The notes: generated by a model from the sequence alone, not told the origin. Shown: positions 33,955 to 46,727, counted from the stretch's first letter. The stretch is DNA of 64,000 bases from Litoditis marina (GCA_964036275.1 OZ038439.1:9501404-9565403), one strand, 5' to 3'. Made by a program: numbers and translations.

Positions 33955-34560
33955 CATTGCACGGCGTTCTCGAATACATCTTTGAAGAAGGACGATTATG
34001 TGGACCAATCCCGTGTCAACGGTCCTTTAAACTGCAATCGAAAAATGTATTGCAGTTTAAAGGACTGAAGCGTTGCGATTGGACCACATAATCGTCCTAC
34101 TTTAATAAAAAACAAACTCACGTCCTCGCTTTTAAACGCACCGCGTGTGATTCGCGCGAAAATGAGCGCGATACGCAGCGAAATAGTGTTGTAATCAGAA
34201 CAAATTGCAGTGGGATACAGTGTCCCGCTTCCCGCAACGAAAACTTTGCGGACGGAGCTCAATACAACTTTAATCGCAAAACTTACTGTAAGCGAGAACG
34301 CCGTGATTGCTAAATAGTACGTACACGGCGTTCTCAAGAACAGCTTTAATAAATAAGGAACTCGCGTCCTCGATTTGAGACGCTCCGCAAATGATTCGCG
34401 TGAAAATAAGCGCGATACGCAGCGAATTAGTGTTGGCACCGTTCCAAATTGCAGTGGGATACAGTGTCCCGCAACGAAAACTTTGCGGACGGAGCTCAAT
34501 ACAACTTTGATCGCAAAACTTACTGTAAGCGAGAACGCCGTGATTGCTAAATAGTATACG
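33955..34560 (-). repeat. Tandem repeat of about 240 bp, 2.3 units, interrupted by a MITE
   Basis: Two full units (from about 34115 and 34365) share CGATACGCAGCGAA, GGGATACAGTGTCCCGC and TTGCGGACGGAGCTCAATAC. A third fragment (33955-33982) is cut by the TTAA MITE at 33983-34105. Unit ends carry ACGGCGTTCTC and its inverse. The 191-codon open frame across it is a by-product of the repeat. Confidence 0.85.
33983..34105. mobile_element. TTAA fold-back MITE (copy 3)
   Basis: Palindromic copy inserted within the 240-bp tandem repeat, so younger than that array. Confidence 0.85.
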
Positions 34561-35814
34561 CAGGAACGCAAGAACTGTTTTGATGCGACGTTGTCTGTTC
34601 ACAAGCTTTCAAGAAAAAATAAGAGCAAAAACCGTAATAACGTACCTCAATTATCGATAACACGTCTATTGTTCCGAAATTCCAAATAGTTTGCCAGTAC
34701 TTATTGAACTGCCATTTTGGTAGACAAAAAGTTCACTGGTGAATAGAGGGTAGAATTCATACAGATGCCGATAGTGCCGAGATATCAAGGACCTGAACAA
34801 CATAAATAAATATATATATATTTAAAATACAACATTTACAAGAAAATATTTGAGACAACCAAATTCCACGTGATGTTTCATGTAACCTACCACCAGCTAT
34901 CACAAATCACAATCTACACTTTTTGGCAGTTTTATTTAGAAAAAAAACTTCGATAGAAAAGAAACTCTAGGTCAGTTAAGATTTGCGAATAAATCAATGT
35001 CATATTAACAGAATAAAGCAAAATAAAGATATGAATCAGGGAAAAAACCCCGTATTGTAACTCCAACCAAAAGCAAATATGATAAAACTATAATCAAACG
35101 TATATATTCTCACAGCATACAGACATTTTTCAATAATTTCACGAATACCGATTATTACGCTTAATTACAGTAGGAATGATTTGAGATAACGCCCAACAAT
35201 GTCAATCTACACCTGAGATTTTTATAGATAAAATGATACATATATTATATCAGCATCAACTTAGATTACCAACAGTAATTAACAGAGAAATAATAGATTG
35301 TGGGCAAAATGTAGATCAAAACTTTGAACAAAACTTTCTGACAGATCTTTGAAGTGTGAACCAGTGTGAACACAAAACTGTGTGTTGGAAACTTATAAAA
35401 CAGCAACTTCAAAATTAACATGTAGAGATACATAAATTCTCTAGATAAATAATTTTCTACTAAAAAGGCCGAATAAATAATGAATTAGGTTTCAAACAAC
35501 GTTGGTAAGAAAAGACCGATACATAAAACAACAACAGAACATTCACAAGAAAATAGATCATAGAAAGCGCTCAATACTACCATAACGTTTGAAATGTGTG
35601 AATACTTTCATGCAAAATATAAAATTTGATGTATTTTGATCGGAATACGGCAACTTTTTGAAAAGAATACTAAAAAATTAGTGGTGTGTGAAAACAGCTT
35701 GCAACCATTTTCAAACTTTAAGGTAGGCGCCTTCACATGAATCACAATCAACCGAAGATCACATTTGGAAAAGCAAAAGAGGAATGAAATAGAAATAAAA
35801 CTTTTAAACCAAAA

Positions 35815-38800
35815 TTAAACTCGCAAAATTTCCAGTGATTTGTTGAAACAGATACAGATCCAATTGGTGTGCGCCGCTCCCCAGTGCACTTGGTTTACCT
35901 GAAATTATACTACGTTCACCGGCCCAATATCAAATGTAACCGCCGCCAAATGTAACAACCGAAAGTCAAGTTTGCCCAAGATTGATAAGACTAAACCTGT
36001 CTAAAATAAATATCAAAGCTCACTCGTGAACGTTTCTCTAAATTTCACTCGGAAGTTTGACACATGGTGTCATTTTACCAAGCTATATTTCAATATTGGT
36101 GGTTACATTTGACGGCGGTTACATTTGACATTGGTTACAAATGACATTGGCCCGTTCAGCCAGGGTATACTTGCAAATAGAATTCAAATTACGTTATGGA
36201 TACAAATACAAAACCAACAAAAAAGGAAAAGAGGGTTGGAGAAGAAATCTTGTTCTTCAAACTCAAACCCTTAAAACTTGATATCTTCAAGGCATTTATG
36301 ATATAGAATACTACACATAACCTAAATTACTAATAACTAGAATTCCGCCAAAAAGTGAAACACATGATCTTTTGAGCAACATGATATGCTTCCAACTAAG
36401 AGAGCAAACTAAAAAAAACAGATACTGCTGAATTAAAAAATACTATGATTACTAACATTATTTTATTAAAATACCCACACAGCATTCTCGGACAACCTAT
36501 TTTTTGCGAGTAGTATGCAGCAGGTGCACAACCGAAAAACTGTCGTGGCGAGACCCCGAGTTCTCCCCGTGAGTGTGCACATGCTGCACACTGCCCGGAC
36601 TTCCTAGTTCATCGAAATCATTTCTTGGCACTTAAACCCAAAATTGGCACGTGAATCAAGCGTTCGCGTGTCGCGTTTCGGTCGAATGAACGATCGCGGT
36701 CCAGGCCAACTCTAATGTGGTGGCGGAAAACGCTGTGCCCACCTCTCTCCCGGCTGAATATGCCAGAATCGACTTCACCCAACTTGGAAAACTCAAAAAA
36801 ATACCACAAAATAAAAGAAAGTACTTTTATCACTAGAATAGAATAGAATTTTACTAATATTGATGATAGTTTTTTTTTAAACACTCACCTCTCCCCCGGC
36901 CGAATATGCCAAAATCGGGTCATCAACTGGTCTTGGAATATTCTGCAGATCCCATATTAACGCTTGCGAATCGTCACCTAGAAACAAACAGATAAATAAA
37001 TTGAAATAATATGAATATTGAAAATGATTGAAACTGAAAACTATTCACACGCCAGTAAAGTGCAACTATTCAAACATCAACGAGTGGGGGCTCAACTTCA
37101 ATACCAGAAATGTTCCCTCCCCTCCCCCAGAAATGCTAAACTACACTAGGTTAAAGAAGGACGATTATGTGGACCAATCCCGTGTCAACGGTCGTTTAAG
37201 CTGCAATTGAAAAATGTATTGCAGTTTAAAGGACTGAAGCGTTGCGATTAGACCACATAATCGTCCTTCTTTAATGGTTGAAGTGTTGAAGAGGGAGTTT
37301 CCCTTTAAATTCCGTTCAGCAACAGAAGCTTCCGACAAACACCAGGAAGGTGCGAATATGCTTTGAAAAAGAACCCATTTTCAATCAAAATTCGTGAAAA
37401 CAGTATAACTTTGCATCAAAAATATACTATTTTACGCGATATTAGTACAACGTTGTTGGTTTTCCAAGTGTTTCTTATTACTCGAACAACTTTACTGGAT
37501 TATGCTACTAAAGTGCAAAAGGTTAAAGGTTGAAGAGGGAGTTTCCCGCTAAATTCCACATCCACTAGCAACAGATAGAAGCCGCCTTTGAGCAAACAAA
37601 GACGAATGTACACATAACAGATAGAGGATGAACACCGGAAATAACAGAGAGATTATGCACTACGCGAGTACTTTACGAGGCTTCATCTATTTTTATTTTA
37701 AAATACCACTCAAAATTTTTAATAACTTATTAACTTCATTTTAACTGCTGCGTCGTGATCTCATTTCTCATCACCTGAACATGGCTTGTTTAAGCTCAGA
37801 ATTTCGACCAAAGTTAAATTGTATAGTTCTTCTTCATCTTCTATATCTTTATCGTTCTTTTATCTTTATCTTTTATCTAGTTCTTTATCTCTATCTAGTT
37901 CTTTATCTTTTATCTAGTTCTTTATCTTTATCTTTTATCTAGTTCTTTATCTTTATCTTTTATCTAGTTCTTTATCTTTATCTTTTATCTAGTTCTTTAT
38001 CGACACCTGCGCTGACTCTCTATGAAATGACCGTCCCCCGTCCCCACCCCCCCCCCCCCTCGCGAATTCACTCGAGAACCGGGTCCTTCCGGAACCGAAC
38101 CGCGGACCGGTCACTCGAGAACCGAACCGAACCGACCAACCGACATTCTGAATTGACTTGTTCTCCACTGAAAAGGACCGACACTAATCATTATTCATAC
38201 AAACAAGTCGTATATAAGGTAAAATTAGTGGATTCCCACTCAATTTACCTTGTATAAGATCCGGTACGGTCGGTTCGGTTCTCCAGTGACCGGTTCAGTT
38301 CGAGAAGGACCCGTTTCTCCTATGAATTGGCCCCTCCCCCTATCACACCTAGGTGACCATACTGAGTTTCACAAAACCACACTTCGCCAAGTAATTGCGC
38401 ATCACTACGAACTAAACTACAACCCACCCGCTGTGCATATATGATGAGGACTATGGGGGGCCCAGGCCAATCCATTCACCGCCCCACTGTGGTTCTTCAG
38501 TCGACACAACGGACTGCACGGCATACGGATATCGATTATCACCACCTGGAAAATATAAAGTTTAAACTCGAGTCGACAAAACACATACATATGCGCCCAT
38601 TTCTCATCAAACATTTGTGAAAACACACGAGTTTCCATCGAAAAATATACCAATTCTGTAAATTTAGGCGAAAAAGGGTTCGTTTCTGCCCTTTTTCTGT
38701 CGGTGAATTCTATATCTAACCGGGCTTTCAGGTAACCTAACCCTTTTTTGGTAACCTATTTTTCAGGTTACCTCAGTAGGTTGGTAACCTAAAATCGGTT

Positions 38801-39612
38801 GGTAACCTAAAATCAAAAACCCGTTACCAGTTTTTCTAACGCACAATGTGGTTTTTACCGTTAGTTTGAACGGTAACCGGATTTTAGTTTCAGGTTACTT
38901 CCAGGTTACCTACCAAGGTAACCTGAAAAAGAGGTTACCAAAAAAGGGTTAGGTTACCTAAAAACCCGGTTAGTTGTAGAATTGGCCTTTTCTGTCTGCT
39001 CGACGTATTTTTCCAGAGTGTCGCAAAAATCCCTTAAAATTTACTGAAGACATACCTCAGTAGAGTCCTGTGCATACGTGGCCAGATGGTATTGTTCGTT
39101 TAGATATTACAATCGTTATTATTATTATTATTATTATTATTATCATTATTATTATTATTATTATTAATATGAAGTGAAAAAGTACCTCAGTAGAGTCCTG
39201 TGCATACGTAGCCAGATGGTACTGTTCGTGTTTGTTCCACGCGAGTCTCATCAGGGGACTTTTCATCGGATCCTCGTAGACGATGGTAGAGTGCTCCAGA
39301 TGACGCAGGTCGAACATACGAGCACTACCGTCAGCGCCTAAAAGTTAGGTTTTATTATTATTATTGTTGTTATTATTGTTATTGTTATTTTTATATTATT
39401 CTCAGCACTAACAATACCCTCCGTCCGCGCCTAGAACATAGCTATAAAGGATGAAGCTATGGTAAATATTGAGTGTTCAACGACATAAATGAAGCGACTT
39501 TGTTATTCACAGAAAATGAATGGAAAATTGTCTCGCCTAAGTGTCCCAAAATATAACAAGTTGGCTTCTTTTGGTGTCTAAATACTTTCTCTTATTTTTC
39601 TATCATTTGAAC

Positions 39613-39653
<41 letters not shown>

Positions 39654-42600
39654 GCAACAAACCAACAACTAACCGACAGTAGCAAAGTGATCCTTCCCGT
39701 TGTAGACCTTGCTGAAGGCGATGTCGTGCACCGGCTTGTCGTGGGCGATCAGCTGCGTTTTCACCTGATATCCCAGGGGACGCGTGGAGCCTATCGCTTG
39801 GCCTACCTGGAAAACAAACGCTTGATTTGAAGAAACATTTGCGCCAAATTTATGCAGTTGACCAGCTACAGAAGAAGAGCGTCAGGTCAAGAAGACTGAG
39901 AGTTTGCTAAACTCTGACCTGCACACTCTCTCGTCAAGGCCGCTACAAAACTAGCCGGCCTATTTGCTGAGAATTCTCCAGGTTGTTCGAAGCTTGGTAG
40001 ATTGTGTTTGAATACTGAGAAAAGCACAAATGAGAAAATGTCGGTATGAGTTCAACATCCCTCATTGAAAAAGAAAAACGTTGTGAACCCCGGGCTAACT
40101 CTTTAACTGATAAGATGAGTGTCACATTCTTCGAATGAAGATAAATGAATGAATGAATGAATGAATGAATTAATACAAACAAGCATAGGTAAAAAAAGGT
40201 GCCATCCTGAGATGGCACCATCCTCACTTTTTGACAAGAGTTACCAAATTATCTCCTTCACTTTCGCCGCGCAATGGGGAGAGGGTGCAGCATCCATTTC
40301 CATTGGTGGTCTCAGACCAGCCCATGGATGCTACGCTCTCCCCCCTCACTTTTGCAACAAGAGCGATCTGACCCCCAACCCCCTTCACTTTTGAAAAGCC
40401 CGGTTGAACCCCTTTTTACCTATGCAAGCAAACAAGTACCTCAATATCGTATATAGTACAGGTTGTATCTATGCTGGCCGTGCCAATCAGTCTCGCGTCC
40501 ACGTCATTCCAGTCGAAACTCGTCAACGGGGCGGCGAACTGTGAGGACTTATTCTGGAACAAATAGCATACTTTCAAAGTTGAAAACAACACAAAACAAC
40601 GTACATAATGTATATGCAATATCCCATACGACGGTTAGCTTACCGCCTCTTCTCACTTCTGCGGCACGAGAAGTTACGACTTACCTATATAACTTCACTT
40701 GTTATGTGACACTATCCCACCTATTAATGTAACTTTCAGAAGATGTTTTGCTCACAAGTTTCATTCTACTATTGTTAACAAGATTTGCAATCCGAGGTGT
40801 CAATCAAATGAAACAAAACGAGTAAACAAGGATGTATATAAAACAATAAAACTGTAATATAAATATAAAACTCAAACTCACACTACTCAGCACACACTTC
40901 TCGGAAACAATGCATTCCGGGGAGATCTCGAATATCCTCAGAAAATCGGCACTAGTTGCTATCAAATCGGCATAGTTGTTTTCCTAGAAGTAAGTAGATT
41001 GAACCTGCTCAATTCATACACCAGTAAAGTTGTCCAAATAGTCAGAAAAATTCGAAAAACGGACTACTTTTTTGCCGAAAAGAAGAAAATCGGTCTACTT
41101 TTGATAAAAATATATAAATTTTAACGTGTTTACACCTGAAAACGGACTACTTTCTGTCGCTTAGTCAGAGCTTACTGGTGTTTGGCTCAATTTCTAAGCG
41201 ATATCACCTTTCTATCCCCAACTTCCATCCCAAAATCAGTGTCACTTACATTATCTTTTAAGGTAGTTGGTGAGTAATCTGAGAATTTAGTTCAACGTTG
41301 AATGTCTCGACAAAACTGTTTTCGTTTCAAGTTTACGCATAGCTTCAACTAAAGTTGATAAAACATTTGATAACAACCGTACTTACTCAAAAACCACCTA
41401 CTCCAAAAATGAAATCCTTTCGTCGAATAGTGGCACCTTAACAAGTAGCATAGTAAAGTCGAGTATATTCAATTAGGGTTCGAAGTAAAATAAAACTCAC
41501 CAAATCGGGTATGAATCCGAGACAATTGGGCGCGAATTCGTGTTGAAATGAGCCCTTTTCCATCAATTGACCCGACGCATCGTCTAGTTGGATTATGGAC
41601 ACCTTGAAGGGGAGTAGGATCAATTAAGAATTTGGTTAGTATCACCTCATGACCATGCGCCAGTAAGGTCTGACTAAGGGACATGAAGTAGTCCGTTTTC
41701 AAGTATAAAGACGTGAAAATTCAGAATGTTTCCTCAAAAGTACACCGTTTTTCATCCTTTCGACTGAAAAGTAGTCCGTTTTTCGAAGTTTTCTGACTAT
41801 TCGGACAACCTTGCTGGTGTATGCTCATGACATAGGACAACGGATTTGGTTGCAAAGTCAAAGAAAAAATCGAAAGCGGGCTCCTTCCTTCTTTAACATG
41901 TAGCATACTTATTGAAAATGAGGATAGTTTTCCGATCTCACCGGCTCATAACATAACTTATTCTCATAAATACAAATCACTGTCCCGGTTCCATCAGAAA
42001 CGTTTCAGAACACCGTCATTTTATGGGTTTCATGCATTATTGAAACATACCCTAAATGCTCAGCGTTTTGAGAAACCCCCCCCCCTGTTTTTGGTCCGAA
42101 GATTTGGGCAAACCCCCCCCCCCCCCCCCCTCAAAAATTGTCTGATTTAGCGATTTTCTGACTTAAGGGCAAAACCCCTTTATAATGGCTGAGGGGGAGG
42201 GCAAAACCCCCTGTTTGAAAAAGTCACAACTCTGAGGCATTTAGGGTATGTATTGAAAACACGAAAACCTCTGGGTTCTGATTACTGCGAATGTGGGGTC
42301 TTATTCAAAAATCAGATACGTTTCGGAATGTATGTCACGTTGTATAAAACTTGGGAACTGAGACCAAAAAGTGGAGAAGGTACAAAAAGTATACTCTATA
42401 GATAATAAATAATACCATACACCAGTAATGTTGTCCGAATAGTCAGGAATATTCGAAAAATGAAGAACTTTTTGACCAAAAAGAAGAGAATCGGTGTACT
42501 TTTGAGTCTTTTGACAAAAAATCATACATTTTCTCGTGTTTACATATGAAAACGGACTACTTTTTGTCGCTTAGTCGGACCTTACTGGTGTCTGAATAAT

Positions 42601-44998
42601 ACGTTATTCCTCTTATTCTCACCTTATTTCCTAGCGATGGTTCCACTACACTCGCGGCGGCCAACCGAAATCTCTCACTTTTCTTCAGGGACCAGGCCGA
42701 CGCAAATAGGGGTTTCGTCGTCGTATACCTGGAGAAACAAGCCAGGGGTGACCACTAAGTTGACCGGCATTGCAGCCGGTACGACCCCTCCCCTCTAAAA
42801 CATATAAATTAACCAAAAATGTGTGAAAATTTCGGTGAATTGGACAAAAAGCCACCGAAAAGGGCAAATAGTGCCCCAATTTCGACTCTTCGCGGAACCT
42901 TTACGATCCCTCTCCCTTAGAAGAGTTGCACGGGGTGCAACCTGTGGTCACCCTTGGAAACGACAAAAATATAGAAAAATAGGCCCAAAAACCAGAAACC
43001 ACAGACCAGAACCACAAAAAAGGTTCCCTTTCTGTGCAACAGTGATAAACTGTAATTTTTTACGGCGACTCCGGTATGCACATACATTTATTGAAATCAG
43101 GTGTATGTGAATGACTAAACTGAAAACTGGTAGGGAAATAAGGTTCTCAACACTCTCAACAGTAAAGTTCGACAAGTATTAACATTGGGGTCTGGAGTGG
43201 TTTGAAATCCCGGTTTCGAAGGAAAACCGGTGAATCTATGCAGCATCCAAAAATGTCGCTGTTTGTCGGCAACTTTGCTCATGGAAATGAACTGGCGGGA
43301 AAAAAAACTTATTTTGAGCCATTTTTCATGAAAATTTCAACCGAAAAAGGCGAATTTTCTCCATTTTCACGATATCAGAGCTTCGCCACCCCCATTTGTA
43401 ACTGAAGCCGCTGTGGGGTTCATTTTGGGCATTTTTCATGAAATTTTCACTCAAAAAAATGGTTTTTGGATATTTTAATGTAATTTACCTATAAATTTCG
43501 CTCCTCCTAGCTTCGCCACCCCTATTTGTGACTGAAGCGGCTGTGGGTGGTCTAGGAGTGGGCGTGGCCGGGGCAACCTGCGGGCCATTGGAAGACGAGG
43601 CGGGAAGGGAGGGATACCCATTGGGAATGGAACGGGCAGCCATCGGGGAAGCTGAGGGCGCTGACGAGTCTGGAAATGAAGGAAATTAGGATAACTTACG
43701 CCGCATTCATACTTTCAATATTAACGTCGGCGTTAATAGTGAAGACAACACACGTATTGATTCACGCCGGCGTTAACGCCAATAAAGTCGATTCGCCTAT
43801 TTTCTTTACATTAACGTCGACGTAAAAAGTATGAGTTCGGTCTAAGAGTCGAACGTTCGGGAATTTATCTGATGAAAAAGCTGAAAATTGGCTAACTTTC
43901 CACGAAATATATGTATTTTGACGTAATTCCAGAGAAAAATTGGTTCCTACTTTTCATGGATTCTTAAAACGTCTCGCCTGTGTTGACTGGGTAACGTTGG
44001 CTAAATAGAAGTATAGAAGAAAGAAAACACCAATTCAGAAAACTGACCCATATTTTTAGAAACCTGCATAGTTCTTGGCCCAAAACTATGAAATGTGCAA
44101 ATTGTATATTCTGATGGGAAAAAAACATTCGTTTCTGGAAAAAAGTGGAGAAAAATGAAAATGATGCAAGAATATGGTGCACGAAATACAACTCACTTGA
44201 CATACTCATGGGGGTAGCTCCCAACTGTGCAGCAGCTTGGGCGGCGGCGGCAGCCTGCGCTTGAGCCTGGAAATGAACTTACGAAAGTATTTTATTGAAT
44301 ATAGATCAATGTCACTTACATTATTTACACTTCAAACGTGAAGAAACTAACAAACATCAATGGAATCCTTTGCTTTTGGAACACAATATATGTGTTTGTT
44401 AGGTTAATTTTAATGAAAAATAGAAAAACTGTTGTTATTATGATAAAATGGAACCAATTAAATTAACCTGTGCCTGTGCAGCCACCGCATGAATGTGCTG
44501 TTGTGTGGCGGCAGCAGCAGCCATGATCTTGCATTAAAATACGCCTATTCTCCCAATTTTGACGAAAATATATACTTTTTTTCGTTTCCAAACTACTTTA
44601 CGGTAGTACAAGTGGAAAAAAACAAATTAAAGGTGGTCTGACAGGAACTGAATCTCGTGCCTTGCGCCCCACGGTGAATTCCGTCGCTCCATTGCGAATG
44701 CGCTACAAAAACTAATTTATTGAGATTTTGTAGATCATTTAATCACAACTCATTAGCGGGGGTTCGAAAATTCCGTTTTTGGGGCGCATTCGCGTTGGAG
44801 CGAATAAATTGACCGTGGAGCACAAGGCACGAGATTTGGTCCCTGCCAGGCCATCTTTAAACTAACCTGTGCCTGTGCAGCCACTGCCTGAATGTGTTGT
44901 TGTGCTGCGGCCATTCCCATTGTACTAGTAACCACGGACATTTGTCCCAATTGAGGTTGGGACGGGGTCTGGCCGTTCATACTAGACGAGATCGACAT
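35815..44998 (-). CDS. DCAF7/WDR68 (AN11)-family WD-repeat protein, divergent tandem paralogue
   Basis: Exons in transcription order: 44998-44867, 44527-44468 (cassette), 44266-44197, 43669-43489, 42728-42623, 41602-41501, 40983-40882, 40553-40440, 39806-39674, 39337-39186, 38546-38429, 36977-36889, 35898-35815 (TAA). That gives 480 residues with the cassette, 460 without. The N-terminus is Gln/Ala/Met-rich (AAQQHI, AQAQ). The WD part starts at SEIYRY and shares [34 protein letters not shown] and the C-terminal LEILRV with DCAF7. The first blades are strongly diverged: FDHPYP is replaced by FQHEFA and the [11 protein letters not shown] region by [12 protein letters not shown]. Six introns match the canonical neighbour in position and phase; two extra introns split the second blade. 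This could be the swan-2 equivalent, but that is not provable here. Confidence 0.9.
36745..36792 (-). repeat. Copy of the end of WD-paralogue exon 12
   Basis: On the plus strand CACCTCTCTCCCGGCTGAAT and the next 25 bp match the true exon end at 36887-36935 (CACCTCTCCCCCGGCCGAAT). The copy lies about 140 bp downstream in the intron with a GTGGGC in place of the donor. Confidence 0.75.
37151..37274. mobile_element. TTAA fold-back MITE (copy 4)
   Basis: Clean 124-bp copy: TTAAAGAAGGACGATTATG at the left, CATAATCGTCCTTCTTTAA at the right. Intronic in the second WD-repeat gene. Confidence 0.9.
37845..38004 (+). repeat. 24-bp tandem repeat (ATCTAGTTCTTT core)
   Basis: About six units of TATCTTTTATCTAGTTCTTT type with small length changes, in a WD-paralogue intron. 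Confidence 0.9.
38704..38983. mobile_element. GGTAACC-rich inverted-repeat element (copy 2)
   Basis: Starts GAATTCTATATCTAACCGGG and ends AACCCGGTTAGTTGTAGAATT; dense GGTAACC/GGTTACC throughout. Confidence 0.75.
39052..39180 (-). repeat. Copy of WD-paralogue exon 10 end, followed by (TTA)n
   Basis: The plus-strand block 39053-39098 (CCTCAGTAGAGTCCTGTGCATACG...) duplicates the exon end at 39184-39229 with its GTAC donor. A TTA microsatellite fills the gap between them. Confidence 0.85.
39612..39654 (+). repeat. (TTA)n microsatellite
   Basis: About 13 uninterrupted ATT/TTA triplets in a WD-paralogue intron. Confidence 0.95.
44468..44527 (-). other. In-frame cassette exon made by duplication of exon 1's end
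   Basis: 20 codons ([20 protein letters not shown]) between a GCAAG acceptor and a GTTAAT donor. The last 50 bp match the end of exon 1 ([12 protein letters not shown] followed by GTTAGT) at about 90%. It is phase 0 on both sides, so inclusion or skipping both preserve the protein. Both splice sites are weaker than those of exon 1. Confidence 0.65.
44634..44855. repeat. Imperfect inverted repeat in the first intron of the WD paralogue
   Basis: CTGAATCTCGTGCCTTGCGC near 44650 is mirrored by GAGCACAAGGCACGAGATTT near 44816. Complementarity runs for about 75 bp per arm (CGAATGCGC with GCGCATTCGCG). Resembles a decayed fold-back element. Confidence 0.75.
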
Positions 44999-45011
44999 CC
45001 AGATACCCCTA
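44999..45011 (-). promoter_or_regulatory. Likely trans-splice acceptor of the WD paralogue
   Basis: On the minus strand TTTTCTAG ends at 45009, followed by a ten-base leader and the ATG at 44998. The spacing is typical of spliced-leader addition. Confidence 0.5.
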
Positions 45012-46175
45012 GAAAATTAGATATTTTAAAATAATAAAAACAAATGAGCATGTTACATACACAACCGGTATAAAACTGTGAAAGCGAACAGGATTGGTGA
45101 GTTGTTAGTTAGCAAACAAACACAAGTGAGGTCTGAAGTAACATTTATAAATTTTCCTTAAAAGTAGACCGATTGTCTCATTTTCGGCGAAAAAGTAGTC
45201 CGTTTTTCATTTTTTTCTGACTATTCGGACATATTTACTGGGGTGTGTTAGCAAAACAAAATGACGAACGCTAACTAGAAACTCAACTTCTCAGCTCACT
45301 AGTTTACGATAAATTTACTATGCTTGCAAACGGAAACATTCAGTGGGCCTGAGGCTAAGATATCAAACGATGAGCCACATCATGCCCTCTGACCTCACAT
45401 AACTTACTTATCTCCTTATGAAAAAAAAGCATATCTGATATGGTGAATGAGAGAAGGAGAAGGTAAAAAAACGGTTAGATATAGTTTGAAAAGTCTGAGC
45501 AGGTTTCAACTTTCTCTTTTCAAGTTGGAATGCAATGAGTTTCTAAAGATAACCTCTGTATTTTTAATCATTCGGCAAATGTAGAAATATCGGGTATTAG
45601 GTTAAACAACTAGGAACTACTAATGATAAAACAAATCCCTACACTTCAGAACAAAGATTCGAAGATATAAAATGAATACAATGAAACTATTTATATACAT
45701 GTATTCATTCCCGAACCAATTAACATTACAACGCTCCCCTAAATATTGAGCGCTGAATCTAGTTGATTTGATATTGTCACGAATACTTTAATTCCAATTT
45801 TCTAATAAAAAAAACTATAAATATTCTTGAATAATTAATTAAATAATTCAACGGAGGTGCAAAAAAAACTTGGGTGGTCCATTCAAAATTGATCGATATT
45901 CAAATGTGTAAACTACACACGAAACGCGTCAGTTGACTCATAGTGCGCCAGCCCTCACCTATGACGCGCTCGAAGGGTTCGGCGTGGTTTTGCACGCCGT
46001 TCTTGTTAAATATACTTCTATAACTTTTATGCAGCTGGGTACTTTTGCAAAGTCACATAATATAATATCTGAGAGAATGTGAGGACATTTCCCGGTGGGT
46101 TTATAAAGTGAAGTAGAAAACACCTCATTATTTCTCTGAATGAAAAGCATACAATACAGGCCAATTCCCTGCAGG

Positions 46176-46400
46176 CCAATTCTATATGTAACCGGGTTTT
46201 TTGGTAATCTAACCGGTTTTCGGTAACAATTTTTTCGGGTTGCCTCACAGGTAACCGGTAGGTAACCTAAAACTAAAATCCGGTCACCTACAAACTAACG
46301 GTAAAAAACACATTTTGCGTTGGAAATACCGGTAACCGATTTTTTATTTTCGGTTACCGACCGGTGACCTACTGAAGTAACCGGTTACATATAGAATTCA
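46176..46400. mobile_element. GGTAACC-rich inverted-repeat element (copy 3)
   Basis: Starts CAATTCTATATGTAACCGGG and ends CCGGTTACATATAGAATT, the cleanest terminal inverted repeats of this family in the window. Confidence 0.8.
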
Positions 46401-46603
46401 CCTGCAATACAGTACATTTCACTGGGATTCGACAGAGACTTGGCACTGCTAGCTTTCAAGACTCTTGTCCGTGGGAATTTTTTGACTCACTATAAGTGTG
46501 GAGAAGAAAAAAAACGAAAATAAGGACAAACTACCAGAGGACAAATGAAACTGCAAGACAGTTCACTTCCAGTTCCAATAGTGCTTGATTTTAGTATGTA
46601 TTG

Positions 46604-46727
46604 TTAAAGAAGGAAGATTATGTGGTCCAATCGCAACGCTTCAGTCCTTTAAACTGCAATACATTTTTCAATTGCAGTTTAAAGGACCGTTGACACGGGA
46701 TTGGTCCACATAATCGTCCTTCTTCAA
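46604..46727. mobile_element. TTAA fold-back MITE (copy 5)
   Basis: 124 bp, in the opposite orientation to the other copies, just downstream of the Spinster-like stop codon, where it may lie in the 3' UTR. Confidence 0.9.

Larger units (their letters stand above)
33499..35814. other. Interval between the two WD-repeat genes
   Basis: Holds a CATACACCAG element (33617-33794), a TTAA MITE (33983-34105) inserted in a tandem array (33955-34560), and about 1.2 kb of AT-rich sequence with no recognised content that ends at the 3' end of the second WD-repeat gene. Confidence 0.55.

Noticed and set aside
33996..34571. 191-codon open frame on the minus strand with an internal repeat
   Set aside because: It is created by the 240-bp tandem repeat and an inserted MITE; no splice context or family resemblance.
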